In this document: positions 1 to 5,398 of the stretch, one piece after another
Position numbering within the stretch: position 1 is the stretch's first letter
How the letters are laid out: each line of letters opens with the position of its first letter
The notes under the pieces: model-generated
The model's input: the letters and a program-made list of their open reading frames with translations, nothing else
Databases searched by the model: none
What the model was told of the DNA's origin: nothing
Program-made: the position numbers and the translations under genes
Assembly: GCA_029932755.1 (NCBI GenBank)
Contig: JAOZPK010000116.1
Span: 1-6,528, forward strand
DNA from: Candidatus Cloacimonadota bacterium
Lineage (GTDB): Bacteria > Cloacimonadota > Cloacimonadia > Cloacimonadales > TCS61
Direction: 5' to 3'
DNA length: 6,528 bases

Positions 1-91
1 CTCGGGCTATATCATCCAGAGTAGTTTTCACGAATCCGTATTTTTGAAACACAACCGAGGCTGCTCTTAAAATATCTTCTCTTTTATCCAT
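1..91 (-). CDS. TetR/AcrR-family transcriptional regulator, N-terminal part only
   Basis: Thirty codons are visible from an ATG at 91 to the left window edge; the rest lies outside. The peptide begins MDKREDILRAASVVF, followed by QKYGFVKTTLDDIAR. This is the usual start of a TetR helix-turn-helix: helix 1 (ILRAASVVFQKYGF), then the T-x-x-D-I-A pattern that opens the recognition unit. TetR proteins are usually dimeric ligand-responsive repressors, often of efflux or lipid genes. The ligand-binding domain is not in view, so no ligand can be proposed. The start is supported by AAGGAG at 98-103, six bases upstream. The gene is co-directional with the others but separated from the nearest intact ORF by about 400 bases of decayed sequence, so it probably has its own promoter. 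The family call is secure; the regulon is unknown. Confidence 0.82.
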   Translation of the reverse strand, partial: MDKREDILRAASVVFQKYGFVKTTLDDIAR

Positions 92-97
92 ATCAAA

Positions 98-103
98 CTC
101 CTT
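98..103 (-). promoter_or_regulatory. Shine-Dalgarno site of the TetR-type gene
   Basis: Read on the minus strand this is AAGGAG, six bases before the ATG at 91. It fixes the start of the regulator whose body runs off the left edge. Confidence 0.7.
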
Positions 104-157
104 TTTAAAGATTTGAATAATTTATAATAATCTTCAAAAATTTAACTATGGTTTTAG

Positions 158-193
158 TGTCAAGTTTTTTTTATTTATTTTAAACTAACTTGA
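158..193 (-). promoter_or_regulatory. Possible promoter and operator region of the TetR-type gene
   Basis: The minus strand has TTGACA at 158-163, a perfect -35 hexamer, 66 bases before the ATG at 91. No good -10 lies 16-18 bases downstream of it; the nearest candidate is the TAAATTTTTG stretch at about 135-144. A 7-bp inverted repeat, TCAAGTT (160-166) and AACTTGA (187-193), overlaps the -35 hexamer. TetR proteins often repress their own gene through palindromes over the promoter, so this is a candidate operator. The 20-base spacing between arms is long for a single TetR dimer, and AT-rich DNA gives such repeats by chance. Confidence 0.25.
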
Positions 194-315
194 TTCTCTT
201 TTTTAAGATAATAATTATAAAATGATTTTCCTTATTATTCTCTGGAAGATTAATTTTTGATCATTAAACAAATTGTCATCTATTGCTATGATAGTCTCAC
301 CTTTTAAATATCTTT
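194..315. other. AT-rich stretch without a recognisable gene
   Basis: This is the gene-free core of the roughly 400-base gap between the TetR-type gene and the 82-codon ORF. An open minus-strand frame without a start codon runs from about 349 to a stop at 215-217 and would read PFKTPKRIKRYLKGET, then IIAIDDNLFNDQKLIFQRII and RKIIL. A single frameshift from the broken repeat copy at 316-387 would enter this frame, so it may be old coding sequence. I recognise no family in it and see no convincing terminator or RNA. Confidence 0.4.
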
Positions 316-387
316 TTATACGTTTTGGAGTTTTGAAAGGTCTATTTCTTCACCATCTGAAAGAATATAAATTTTTGATTGATTCAT
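316..387 (-). pseudogene. Truncated copy of the 82-codon ORF start
   Basis: From the ATG at 387 the frame reads MNQSKIYILSDGEEIDLSKL then QNV and a TAA at 316-318. The first 17 codons match the intact 82-codon ORF (MNQLKIYILPDGEEIDLLKV) except for L4S and P10S; after that the sequences diverge and the frame closes. It lies in the same reading frame as the upstream ORF, with a TAG directly before its ATG. There is no Shine-Dalgarno site. It is best read as a partial duplicate of the gene start. Translation as a 23-residue peptide is possible but unsupported. Confidence 0.6.
332..387 (-). repeat. Direct repeat, second copy (56 bp)
   Basis: This segment matches 692-747 at 53 of 56 positions, in the same orientation and exactly 360 bp away. 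The three differences, at 335, 360 and 377, are all A/G transitions on the plus strand. On the 5' side of the encoded frame, identity stops exactly at the ATG (385-387); on the other side it fades after AAAGG. It codes for a start similar to that of the 82-codon ORF. Confidence 0.9.
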
Positions 388-390
388 CTA

Positions 391-498
391 CTTCAACAAT
401 TTAGAGACTCGTTTTTCAGTTTTTGAAACTGCTTTATTACTTGTATTCTTATTTTTTTTCAATTTTAATGTGAATGCAAATTTCCATAAGCTATGGTG
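391..498 (-). other. Lysine-rich in-frame stretch between the two repeat copies
   Basis: After the TAG of the 82-codon ORF (499-501), the same frame stays open for 36 codons to a TAG at 388-390. It reads HHSLWKFAFTLKLKKNKNTS then NKAVSKTEKRVSKLLK. There is no start codon of its own in this frame. The end (NKAVSKTEKRVSKL) loosely resembles the basic tail of the DUF2156 protein in this window (HKAVTTTKKTLHKI), and the DNA shares ATAAAGC-GTT at that point. It may be another DUF2156 gene relic or the lost C-terminus of the 82-codon gene. The similarity is short and of low complexity. Confidence 0.3.
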
Positions 499-747
499 CT
501 ATAATAAAGATTTCAAAATATCATCTCTGATCATTTGTAAGTCAATTTTTGCTTTGATCCAGTCACTATAAAGATAACCTTCTTGTATTTCTTTTGAGGT
601 TCCATCTTTTAAGACAATGGTAAAATAGCAATATCCTAAACTTGAAAAATCTTTGGATCTTACACTTTTTATAGCTCCAATACTCTTAACCTTTAAAAGG
701 TCTATTTCTTCACCATCTGGAAGAATATAAATTTTTAATTGATTCAT
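499..747 (-). CDS. Hypothetical protein, 82 residues, unrecognised
   Basis: I do not recognise this protein. It starts MNQLKIYILPDGEEIDLLKV and ends IDLQMIRDDILKSLL. The middle has short alternating hydrophobic and charged stretches (GYCYFTIVLKDGTSKEIQEG) that suggest beta strands, followed by YLYSDWIKAK and a C-terminal amphipathic helix. It has no signal peptide, membrane segment or metal-binding motif. No Shine-Dalgarno site precedes the ATG; the upstream bases are an A/T run that is itself the end of a DUF2156 gene relic. Its first 56 bases are duplicated 360 bp downstream. It could be a small cytoplasmic protein that moved into this decayed spot, or a degenerate ORF. Its plausible amino-acid composition and length favour a real or recently real gene, but expression is doubtful. 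Confidence 0.5.
   Translation of the reverse strand: MNQLKIYILPDGEEIDLLKVKSIGAIKSVRSKDFSSLGYCYFTIVLKDGTSKEIQEGYLYSDWIKAKIDLQMIRDDILKSLL
692..747 (-). repeat. Direct repeat, first copy (56 bp), start of the 82-codon ORF
   Basis: Partner of 332-387 with 53/56 identity and a spacing of 360 bp, a multiple of three, so both copies are in the same reading frame. It covers codons 1 to about 19 of the 82-codon ORF. The repeat boundary falls exactly on the ATG: the bases upstream of the two copies are unrelated. Confidence 0.9.
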
Positions 748-751
748 TTTT

Positions 752-861
752 TATTTTATTTAATACTTTTCTAAGCACTTAATCAGATTCAAAAGTTTCT
801 GGGTTACACCAGTCAGATCATAAACATTTAATGTATCGTACAAAACGATTATAATTAAGAC
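752..861 (-). pseudogene. Relic of the 3' part of a DUF2156 (aminoacyl-phospholipid synthase type) gene
   Basis: Read on the minus strand this decodes as IIVLYDTLNVYDLTGVTQKL then LNLIKCLEKY and a TAA at 760-762. It aligns with about residues 319-347 of the intact DUF2156 protein in this window (VILYALLKAYDPTSVTRKLL), with 14 identities in 28 aligned positions, including YD-T-VT-KLLN. The DNA alignment continues past the stop: AAAAGTATTAAATAAAATAA here against AAAAGTATTAATAAAATAAA in the intact gene. Relative to that gene there is a 2-base loss near 775-785 and a 1-base gain near 758-762, both breaking the frame. There is no start codon or ribosome site. The rest of the ancestral gene is absent, since the ABC1 gene occupies the sequence upstream. 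It is a decayed paralogous fragment. How it got here (tandem duplication or recombination) cannot be seen. Confidence 0.75.
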
Positions 862-871
862 ATAATATAGG

Positions 872-2563
872 TTACATCTTCCCGTGCCTTAAAATCGAAA
901 TCAGCAACCAGAATCCCATAATTCCCGCTCCTACAAATCCCACAATCCCAATTATCGAAACTTCATCCCACAAAGGTGGAATTTTGGAAAGTACGATTAA
1001 AGATGAACCAATAATAAGAGCAGCCAGAACAATGGCAAAAGCAATCCGATTGCTGATCTGATCGTGTTTAATAAGCATCGGCTCCAAACCTTTGTGTTCG
1101 AACTCAACCTTCAATTTACCTGTTTTAATCTGCCGGACAATTTCCCTGATCTCAAAAGGAAAATCCTTGAATAAAAGATGAAATTCCGTCACAGATGAAT
1201 ACAAATCTTTTACTAGTTCCAAAGGATTCAACTGCTTTTTCAGTAAGTTTTTTGCAAAAGGCTCGATGTGTGCCACCATATCAAAATCAGGATCTAATTT
1301 CGTTCCGACTCCCTCGATGGTTATCAATGCTTTTGAAAGCAGATAAAAATCTGACGGTAATCTTAGTTTAAAATCTATCAGCAATCTGAAAAGTTTGTTC
1401 AAAAACTCACCGACTTTTATCTCTTTCAAAGAAATATAAGCATATTGATTGATTAGTTCGGAAACTCGTTGTTCCAATTGATCACGATTTTCGATATTAT
1501 AAGTTCCCGTGAGCCGAAGAAGCGTTTCGGTAATTTTCTTTGAATCTTTATTCACGACTCCCACTATAATATTTCCGAGATAATCCTGGTGTTTTGGCAG
1601 CAAAGTTCCCATCATTCCGAAATCGAGGAAACAAGTGATATTATCTTTCAGGATGAGGATATTTCCCGGATGAGGATCAGCATGGAAAAAGCCGTGTTCA
1701 AATATTTGTTTCAGAACAAGGTTACAACCTTGATCTGCAATGAGCAAAGGATCATTTTCCGCTTCTCTTAACGCTTTCAGGTCTGATACTTTAATGCCGT
1801 CGATAAATTCCATTGTCAGGATTTTATTCGTGGAATAATCATTATAAACTTCGGGAATATAAATAGTCATATCGGTTTGGAAATTTCTTGCAAACCTCTC
1901 TATATGTGAAGCTTCAATATTGAAATCAATTTCCTTACGGATAGAGCGTTCAAATTCTTTTACTGTTTCAAACGGATTTAATATTTCCATTTCAGTGATG
2001 TGTTTTTCCATTAAAAGGGAAAGATGAAACATTATTTCCAAGTCTGTTTCGATAATTTTTTGAATTCCGGTGCGTTGCACTTTAACCGCAACTTTCTCTC
2101 CACTGAATAATTCAGCACGATAAACTTGTGCTATGGAAGCAGAAGCAATCGGATTTATATCGAAATTTTTGAAAAGTTCTGAAATCGATTTTCCCAATTC
2201 CTGCTCGATCATTCTTTCTGCTTCTTCATTCGGCATTGGTGGAACTGAATCCTGGAGCTTTTCAAGTTCAATTAGCAGAGATTCCGGTAAAATATCTGGT
2301 CGATTACTCATTATTTGGCCAAACTTGATAAAAGTCGGACCAAGTTCCTCGAGAACCATTCGGATTCGTTCCCACCGTGATAATGAAGCTGCTTTTTCAA
2401 TTTTTTTATTGGGAATGAACTTCTTACCGAAATCAAGATATTTTTCGATTTGAGAATTGGTGATCAAATCACCAAAACCGTGCTGAAAAAGCACGGTTAT
2501 GATTTCCCGATAACGGTTTATATGACGGTAGGTGCGTCCAATTGATCCGATTTTTCGTATCAT
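872..2563 (-). CDS. ABC1/UbiB/AarF-family atypical protein kinase (ATPase)
   Basis: A 563-residue member of the ABC1/UbiB/Coq8 family, close to the usual full length. The hallmarks appear in order: the family-specific KFGQ motif (80-83) after GPTFI; the alanine-rich loop ASASIAQV (140-147) that replaces the kinase P-loop; the ATP-binding lysine in VAVKVQ (K161); the E-x-D pair in KEIDF (E211, D213); the catalytic loop FHADPHPGN (293-301); and the metal-binding LDFG (313-316). Two hydrophobic helices at about 507-526 and 537-557 place it on the membrane, as in UbiB. Family members support biosynthesis or handling of quinones and other isoprenoid lipids through ATPase activity; the target here is unknown and no quinone gene is in view. 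The ATG at 2563 overlaps the stop of the phasin-like gene (ATGA), preceded by a weak AGGG site, which suggests translational coupling. A perfect hairpin lies in codons 22-30. Confidence 0.93.
   Translation of the reverse strand: MIRKIGSIGRTYRHINRYREIITVLFQHGFGDLITNSQIEKYLDFGKKFIPNKKIEKAASLSRWERIRMVLEELGPTFIKFGQIMSNRPDILPESLLIELEKLQDSVPPMPNEEAERMIEQELGKSISELFKNFDINPIASASIAQVYRAELFSGEKVAVKVQRTGIQKIIETDLEIMFHLSLLMEKHITEMEILNPFETVKEFERSIRKEIDFNIEASHIERFARNFQTDMTIYIPEVYNDYSTNKILTMEFIDGIKVSDLKALREAENDPLLIADQGCNLVLKQIFEHGFFHADPHPGNILILKDNITCFLDFGMMGTLLPKHQDYLGNIIVGVVNKDSKKITETLLRLTGTYNIENRDQLEQRVSELINQYAYISLKEIKVGEFLNKLFRLLIDFKLRLPSDFYLLSKALITIEGVGTKLDPDFDMVAHIEPFAKNLLKKQLNPLELVKDLYSSVTEFHLLFKDFPFEIREIVRQIKTGKLKVEFEHKGLEPMLIKHDQISNRIAFAIVLAALIIGSSLIVLSKIPPLWDEVSIIGIVGFVGAGIMGFWLLISILRHGKM
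2476..2498 (-). promoter_or_regulatory. Perfect 9-bp hairpin inside the 5' end of the ABC1 gene
   Basis: On the minus strand the sequence is AACCGTGCT, loop TTTTC, AGCACGGTT, followed by TTGG, so the T run after the stem is only four bases. It covers codons 22-30 of the ABC1 kinase gene. A second AACCGTT (2512-2518) just upstream could pair with the 3' arm instead, giving two alternative folds. This could be an attenuator-like or translation-modulating element, or a coincidence of codons. No regulator or leader is evident. Confidence 0.35.
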
Positions 2564-2868
2564 TCTTTCCCTGTTTTTGCTCTCAATTTTTCCAGCTTTT
2601 TAATCCTTTTTTCTAATCTGTTAAAGTCTTCAAGAATCGGAATATCTAATTTTACCAAAGATTTTTTCACAAGTTTCTGAACTTGATTTTCCAAATCCTC
2701 TCTTGCTTTTTCAGATTGTTTTAACAAATCATTAACCATTTTCTTCCCTTCTTCTTCATTAAGTTTACTTTCTGCTGAAATTTTCTTACCTAATTCCTCG
2801 ATTTTGTCTTTGGTCATCGAAGCGATGCCAATTCCGGTTAACATTGTTTTTTTCAATAGATCAAACAT
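2560..2868 (-). CDS. Phasin-like coiled-coil protein (PHA synthesis regulator phasin type)
   Basis: A 102-residue protein starting MFDLLKKTMLTGIGIASMTK. The short hydrophobic N-terminal segment, the helix KIEELGKKISAESKLNEEEG, and a long charged heptad-like region to RLEKRIKKLEKLRAKTGKE match the phasin-like family annotated as polyhydroxyalkanoate synthesis regulator or granule-associated protein. Such proteins coat lipid or polymer surfaces or act as helical adaptors; no PHA synthase is in view, so a PHA role is not shown. An in-frame ATG at 2874 would add two residues and overlap the DUF2156 stop, but GGAGG at 2876-2880 lies only one base from it and seven bases from the ATG at 2868, so 2868 is preferred. 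The stop overlaps the ABC1 start by four bases. Strict pairing with the ABC1 gene suggests the two products act together on the membrane. Confidence 0.82.
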   Translation of the reverse strand: MFDLLKKTMLTGIGIASMTKDKIEELGKKISAESKLNEEEGKKMVNDLLKQSEKAREDLENQVQKLVKKSLVKLDIPILEDFNRLEKRIKKLEKLRAKTGKE

Positions 2869-2870
2869 AA

Positions 2871-4082
2871 TCATTCCTCCTTTTTAGTTTGTTTTTTTTT
2901 GCTTTTTATACTAATCGGGATTTTATGTAAAGTCTTTTTTGTCGTCGTAACGGCTTTATGACCTGTTCCTTTAATCCCTTTAATTACGCTTCCGGAAGTA
3001 GATCCTATTAAATCAATAGTTCCATCTTTTATTTTATTAATACTTTTCCAGGCAAAATTGATTTCATTCAATAGTTTCCTGGTTACACTGGTAGGGTCAT
3101 AAGCTTTAAGAAGAGCATAGAGGATGACCGGATTAAATAATTTTGGTGAAAAAGCCAGATAACGACCTTCCCATAAAGTTGGTCCAAATTGTCTCTTAAA
3201 TTTATAAAGCGGTTTGAATCTATAGAAGTATCCCAAACGGTTAAACGCTAATTTCAAGGCAAGTTTAATAATCCGATTTTGATCAGGATCATCAACATGC
3301 TCGTGTGATAAAGGTGCAGTTCCAAGCGTTGCCATCGTGTAACCTTGTTCGCTTAAGATACGAAAAGACTCTGTAAATAATAACTGCGGTAATCCGTTAG
3401 GAGTTTTTTCTTTGCGACGCATCACATCAAAATAAATTCCGTTTCTTGTGTAAACCGGAGTGCAAACCACGAATGCTTCAACTTCGTTATTTAGTAGTGC
3501 GAGGAAATATTTTCGTTCTTTCGGGTTATCAAGAGCCGGTTCTCCAATCAGAAAAGAGAATTCTCCCGAGCCTTTGAATTTTTGCCAGATAGCAGAAAGT
3601 TCTTCCATATCTTTTTCCCATTCCGTTTCTCTCTTCAAAAGCGGATGATATTCCACAACCGACAACCCTTGCCTTTTCGCTTGATTTATATTCTTACGTA
3701 AGCTCCTAAATTTACTACCGGATAAAGAAAATTCTTCTAAATCGAAAATTGGTTCCTCTCCTATTTTGATCATACCGAAGTCCATCTTTTCGAGAATCGT
3801 TTTACAACGCTCAGTAATAGATTGAAAACAGCAGAGTAATTTTCGTTCTTTACAAAACATTCTGAATTCAGTTACGAAATTTCGAATATCGGAAGGATCA
3901 CAGACAGGATCACCCGCAGCCATCGCAACATTTGCTTTTACAACATAAGCAATTACACCATTGATTCCAGAAGGTGAATAAAAATATGATTTGTCGCTGC
4001 GCAGGATATTGTATGACTGGGAATGATAACCATATTTTTCTAACAATTCATGTACACGAACGATTTCATTTTCATTGCTCAT
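2871..4082 (-). CDS. DUF2156 / phosphatidylglycerol lysyltransferase C-terminal domain protein
   Basis: A 403-residue soluble protein that matches the catalytic, tandem-GNAT half of MprF-type aminoacyl-phosphatidylglycerol synthases, with no membrane flippase domain. Landmarks are AAGDP (55-59), IGEEPIFDLEEF (107-118), the G-x-K-x-x-x-L-R core followed by QAKRQG (122-139), YFDVMRR with NGLPQLL (217-235), LGTAPL (253-258), and YRFKPLYKFKRQFGPTLWEG (287-306), the usual family end block. MprF enzymes transfer lysine or alanine from aminoacyl-tRNA to phosphatidylglycerol; stand-alone versions may modify other lipids or peptides, so the substrate is open. A basic tail of about 50 residues (from about 354, ending KSKKKQTKKEE) follows the domain and could bind anionic membranes. 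AAAGGA at 4093-4098 supports the ATG at 4082. The stop at 2871 is two bases before the preferred phasin-like start, implying one coupled unit with the ABC1 gene. Confidence 0.88.
   Translation of the reverse strand: MSNENEIVRVHELLEKYGYHSQSYNILRSDKSYFYSPSGINGVIAYVVKANVAMAAGDPVCDPSDIRNFVTEFRMFCKERKLLCCFQSITERCKTILEKMDFGMIKIGEEPIFDLEEFSLSGSKFRSLRKNINQAKRQGLSVVEYHPLLKRETEWEKDMEELSAIWQKFKGSGEFSFLIGEPALDNPKERKYFLALLNNEVEAFVVCTPVYTRNGIYFDVMRRKEKTPNGLPQLLFTESFRILSEQGYTMATLGTAPLSHEHVDDPDQNRIIKLALKLAFNRLGYFYRFKPLYKFKRQFGPTLWEGRYLAFSPKLFNPVILYALLKAYDPTSVTRKLLNEINFAWKSINKIKDGTIDLIGSTSGSVIKGIKGTGHKAVTTTKKTLHKIPISIKSKKKQTKKEE
2876..2880 (-). promoter_or_regulatory. Shine-Dalgarno site that decides the phasin-like gene start
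   Basis: GGAGG on the minus strand, embedded in the last codons of the DUF2156 gene. It is one base from the ATG at 2874 but seven from the ATG at 2868, favouring the downstream start. Confidence 0.6.
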
Positions 4083-4120
4083 TATCTAATCATCCTTTAT
4101 TCTCAGTAATATTTATTGGG

Positions 4121-4318
4121 CTATCCCCAAAATATCATAATCAATATTGTTACACCAATTAAACCTAGGATATAACCAATTAATTCAACCGAATCATTCA
4201 ACAAACAAGAATGATTTCTTAACCACCTTCTGATGGCGTTTGGATAGATGGTTGTGGCAATACCAAATAAGAAAAAAAGAGAACCAATTATCATGAATAT
4301 GATTTTTGAAAGTTCCAT
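4121..4318 (-). CDS. Small two-helix membrane protein, DUF2065/YjeT-like
   Basis: A 65-residue protein with two hydrophobic helices, about residues 5-24 (KIIFMIIGSLFFLFGIATTI) and 46-64 (LIGYILGLIGVTILIMIFW). They are joined by a basic loop (YPNAIRRWLRNH) and an acidic turn (LNDSVE). Length, the Y-P-x-A-x-R/K loop and the G-rich second helix resemble the DUF2065/YjeT inner-membrane family, which has no established function. The resemblance is by pattern only. No Shine-Dalgarno site precedes the ATG; translation may depend on the 33-codon ORF that ends ten bases upstream. It lies 38 bases before the DUF2156 gene and is probably in the same transcript. The gene looks real because of its clean hydrophobic pattern. 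Confidence 0.7.
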   Translation of the reverse strand: MELSKIIFMIIGSLFFLFGIATTIYPNAIRRWLRNHSCLLNDSVELIGYILGLIGVTILIMIFWG

Positions 4319-4328
4319 TTTACTTTTT

Positions 4329-4430
4329 TTAAAAACTCACCTTTGCTTTGAAATAAATATCATCGCTGTCATTCATCTTTCCAAAAGTGGAAGATTCTTT
4401 TCTATTGATAATATAAATTCTTTCTTCCAT
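4329..4430 (-). CDS. Possible 33-residue small protein
   Basis: The ATG at 4430 opens a frame reading MEERIYIINRKESSTFGKMN then DSDDIYFKAKVSF, closed by TAA at 4329-4331. It fills most of the 129-base gap between the patatin and the DUF2065-like gene, starting 17 bases after one and stopping ten bases before the other. A weak AAGAGA lies about five bases upstream. The peptide is charged, without a membrane helix, and I recognise no family. It may be a real small ORF, the tail of a decayed gene, or chance. Confidence 0.3.
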   Translation of the reverse strand: MEERIYIINRKESSTFGKMNDSDDIYFKAKVSF

Positions 4431-4447
4431 AAATTTCTCTTAACTTA

Positions 4448-5389
4448 TTAATATTCTTTTATGAATGCTTCAGCAGCTATATATCCTTTTTTGATTATTT
4501 CTTTTGCTTTATAAAAATCGAACATACTAAAATTCTCTACTTCAGGTTCTATTAAAACATCCGGTTTATATAATTCGACAGATAATTCGATTAACCTTTC
4601 TTGAGCAATCTGAACCGATTGATAGAATATTTTTTTCATTCCCGGTAAATCTTCTTTCTCTTTGTGTTTGATGAAATTCCTTATCCATTTATGGTCTATC
4701 ATCAAGTTTTCAAGTTTTCTTTCCAGAACGGGAATGATTTCGAGAGGTTTCTCCAAATCTATTTTATTGTTGAATTTTTTATCAGATTTCGGATCAGACT
4801 TATTTTTGGATGACAGAATATTAACTGCAATAATGTAATCCGCTCCCATTTCACGAGCTATGTTAATTGGAACAGGATTTACCAGACCGCCGTCAACAAG
4901 AACAATATTATTACAGATCACCGGTTGAAAAACGATTGGAATTGAAATACTGGCTCGAATTGCTTCTACGAGATTTCCTTTATTAAAATGTATTTCCTGC
5001 CCTGTGATTATATCGGTTGCTACTGCTGTAAACGGAATTGGCATATATTCTATGTTTTTGTTACCTAATATTGAGGTTAGAAATTCCTGAACTTTTATTC
5101 CTGTAACCAATCCTGATTTTCCAAATCCGGGTGAAAAAAGCTTTGCTGTGGATGTAAGATCGGTTTCCAAAGCAATATCCTCAATTTCTTCGATACTCAA
5201 TCCGCTGGCATAAGCACCTCCGATCAAGGCTCCGATACTCGAACCGGTAATAAAATCAATTTTTACACCCATTTCTTCTAAAAATTTTATCACTCCGATA
5301 TGTGATAGTCCTTTTGCACCACCACTGCCAAGAGCTAAACCCACTTTTTTCTTTTTGAAATGCTTTATTAATTCATTTTCCCAGTCCAT
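4448..5389 (-). CDS. Patatin-like phospholipase (RssA/YlbK type)
   Basis: A serine lipid acyl hydrolase of 313 residues from the preferred ATG. In that numbering it shows the oxyanion-hole motif GSGGAKG (21-27), the nucleophile elbow GSSIG with Ser51, and the catalytic aspartate in VDGG (Asp166), followed by VNPVPINIAREMGADYIIAV, as in bacterial RssA/YlbK proteins. These enzymes form a Ser-Asp dyad and cleave acyl groups from phospholipids; the exact substrate is unknown. There is no signal peptide, so it is probably cytoplasmic or membrane-associated. A C-terminal extension of about 90 residues carries charged helices (RKLENLMIDHKWIRNFIKHK). A GTG at 5395 would add two residues, but GAGG at 5395-5398 is correctly spaced for the ATG at 5389. 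All catalytic residues are present. It follows the 43-residue membrane protein by 49 bases and is probably in its operon. Confidence 0.92.
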   Translation of the reverse strand: MDWENELIKHFKKKKVGLALGSGGAKGLSHIGVIKFLEEMGVKIDFITGSSIGALIGGAYASGLSIEEIEDIALETDLTSTAKLFSPGFGKSGLVTGIKVQEFLTSILGNKNIEYMPIPFTAVATDIITGQEIHFNKGNLVEAIRASISIPIVFQPVICNNIVLVDGGLVNPVPINIAREMGADYIIAVNILSSKNKSDPKSDKKFNNKIDLEKPLEIIPVLERKLENLMIDHKWIRNFIKHKEKEDLPGMKKIFYQSVQIAQERLIELSVELYKPDVLIEPEVENFSMFDFYKAKEIIKKGYIAAEAFIKEY

Positions 5390-5394
5390 AAACA

Positions 5395-5398
5395 CCTC
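5395..5398 (-). promoter_or_regulatory. Shine-Dalgarno site that decides the patatin start
   Basis: GAGG on the minus strand, five bases before the ATG at 5389. It overlaps the alternative GTG at 5395, which excludes that start in practice. Confidence 0.55.

Noticed and set aside
332..747. CRISPR or transposon reading of the direct repeat
   Set aside because: There are only two copies with a 304-base spacer that contains coding sequence, no further repeats, no transposase, no terminal inverted repeats and no cas genes in the window.
838..852. ATCGT-TTTGT-ACGAT hairpin just after the ABC1 stop as a terminator
   Set aside because: The stem is 5 bp, no T run follows it on the minus strand, and the bases belong to the DUF2156 gene relic.
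1589..1771. Plus-strand open frame of 60 codons
   Set aside because: It lies antisense inside the strongly supported ABC1 kinase gene, has no ribosome site and no family-like sequence.
2133..2453. Plus-strand open frame of 106 codons
   Set aside because: It is antisense to the conserved N-terminal half of the ABC1 kinase; the serine and isoleucine-rich product is typical of a shadow frame.
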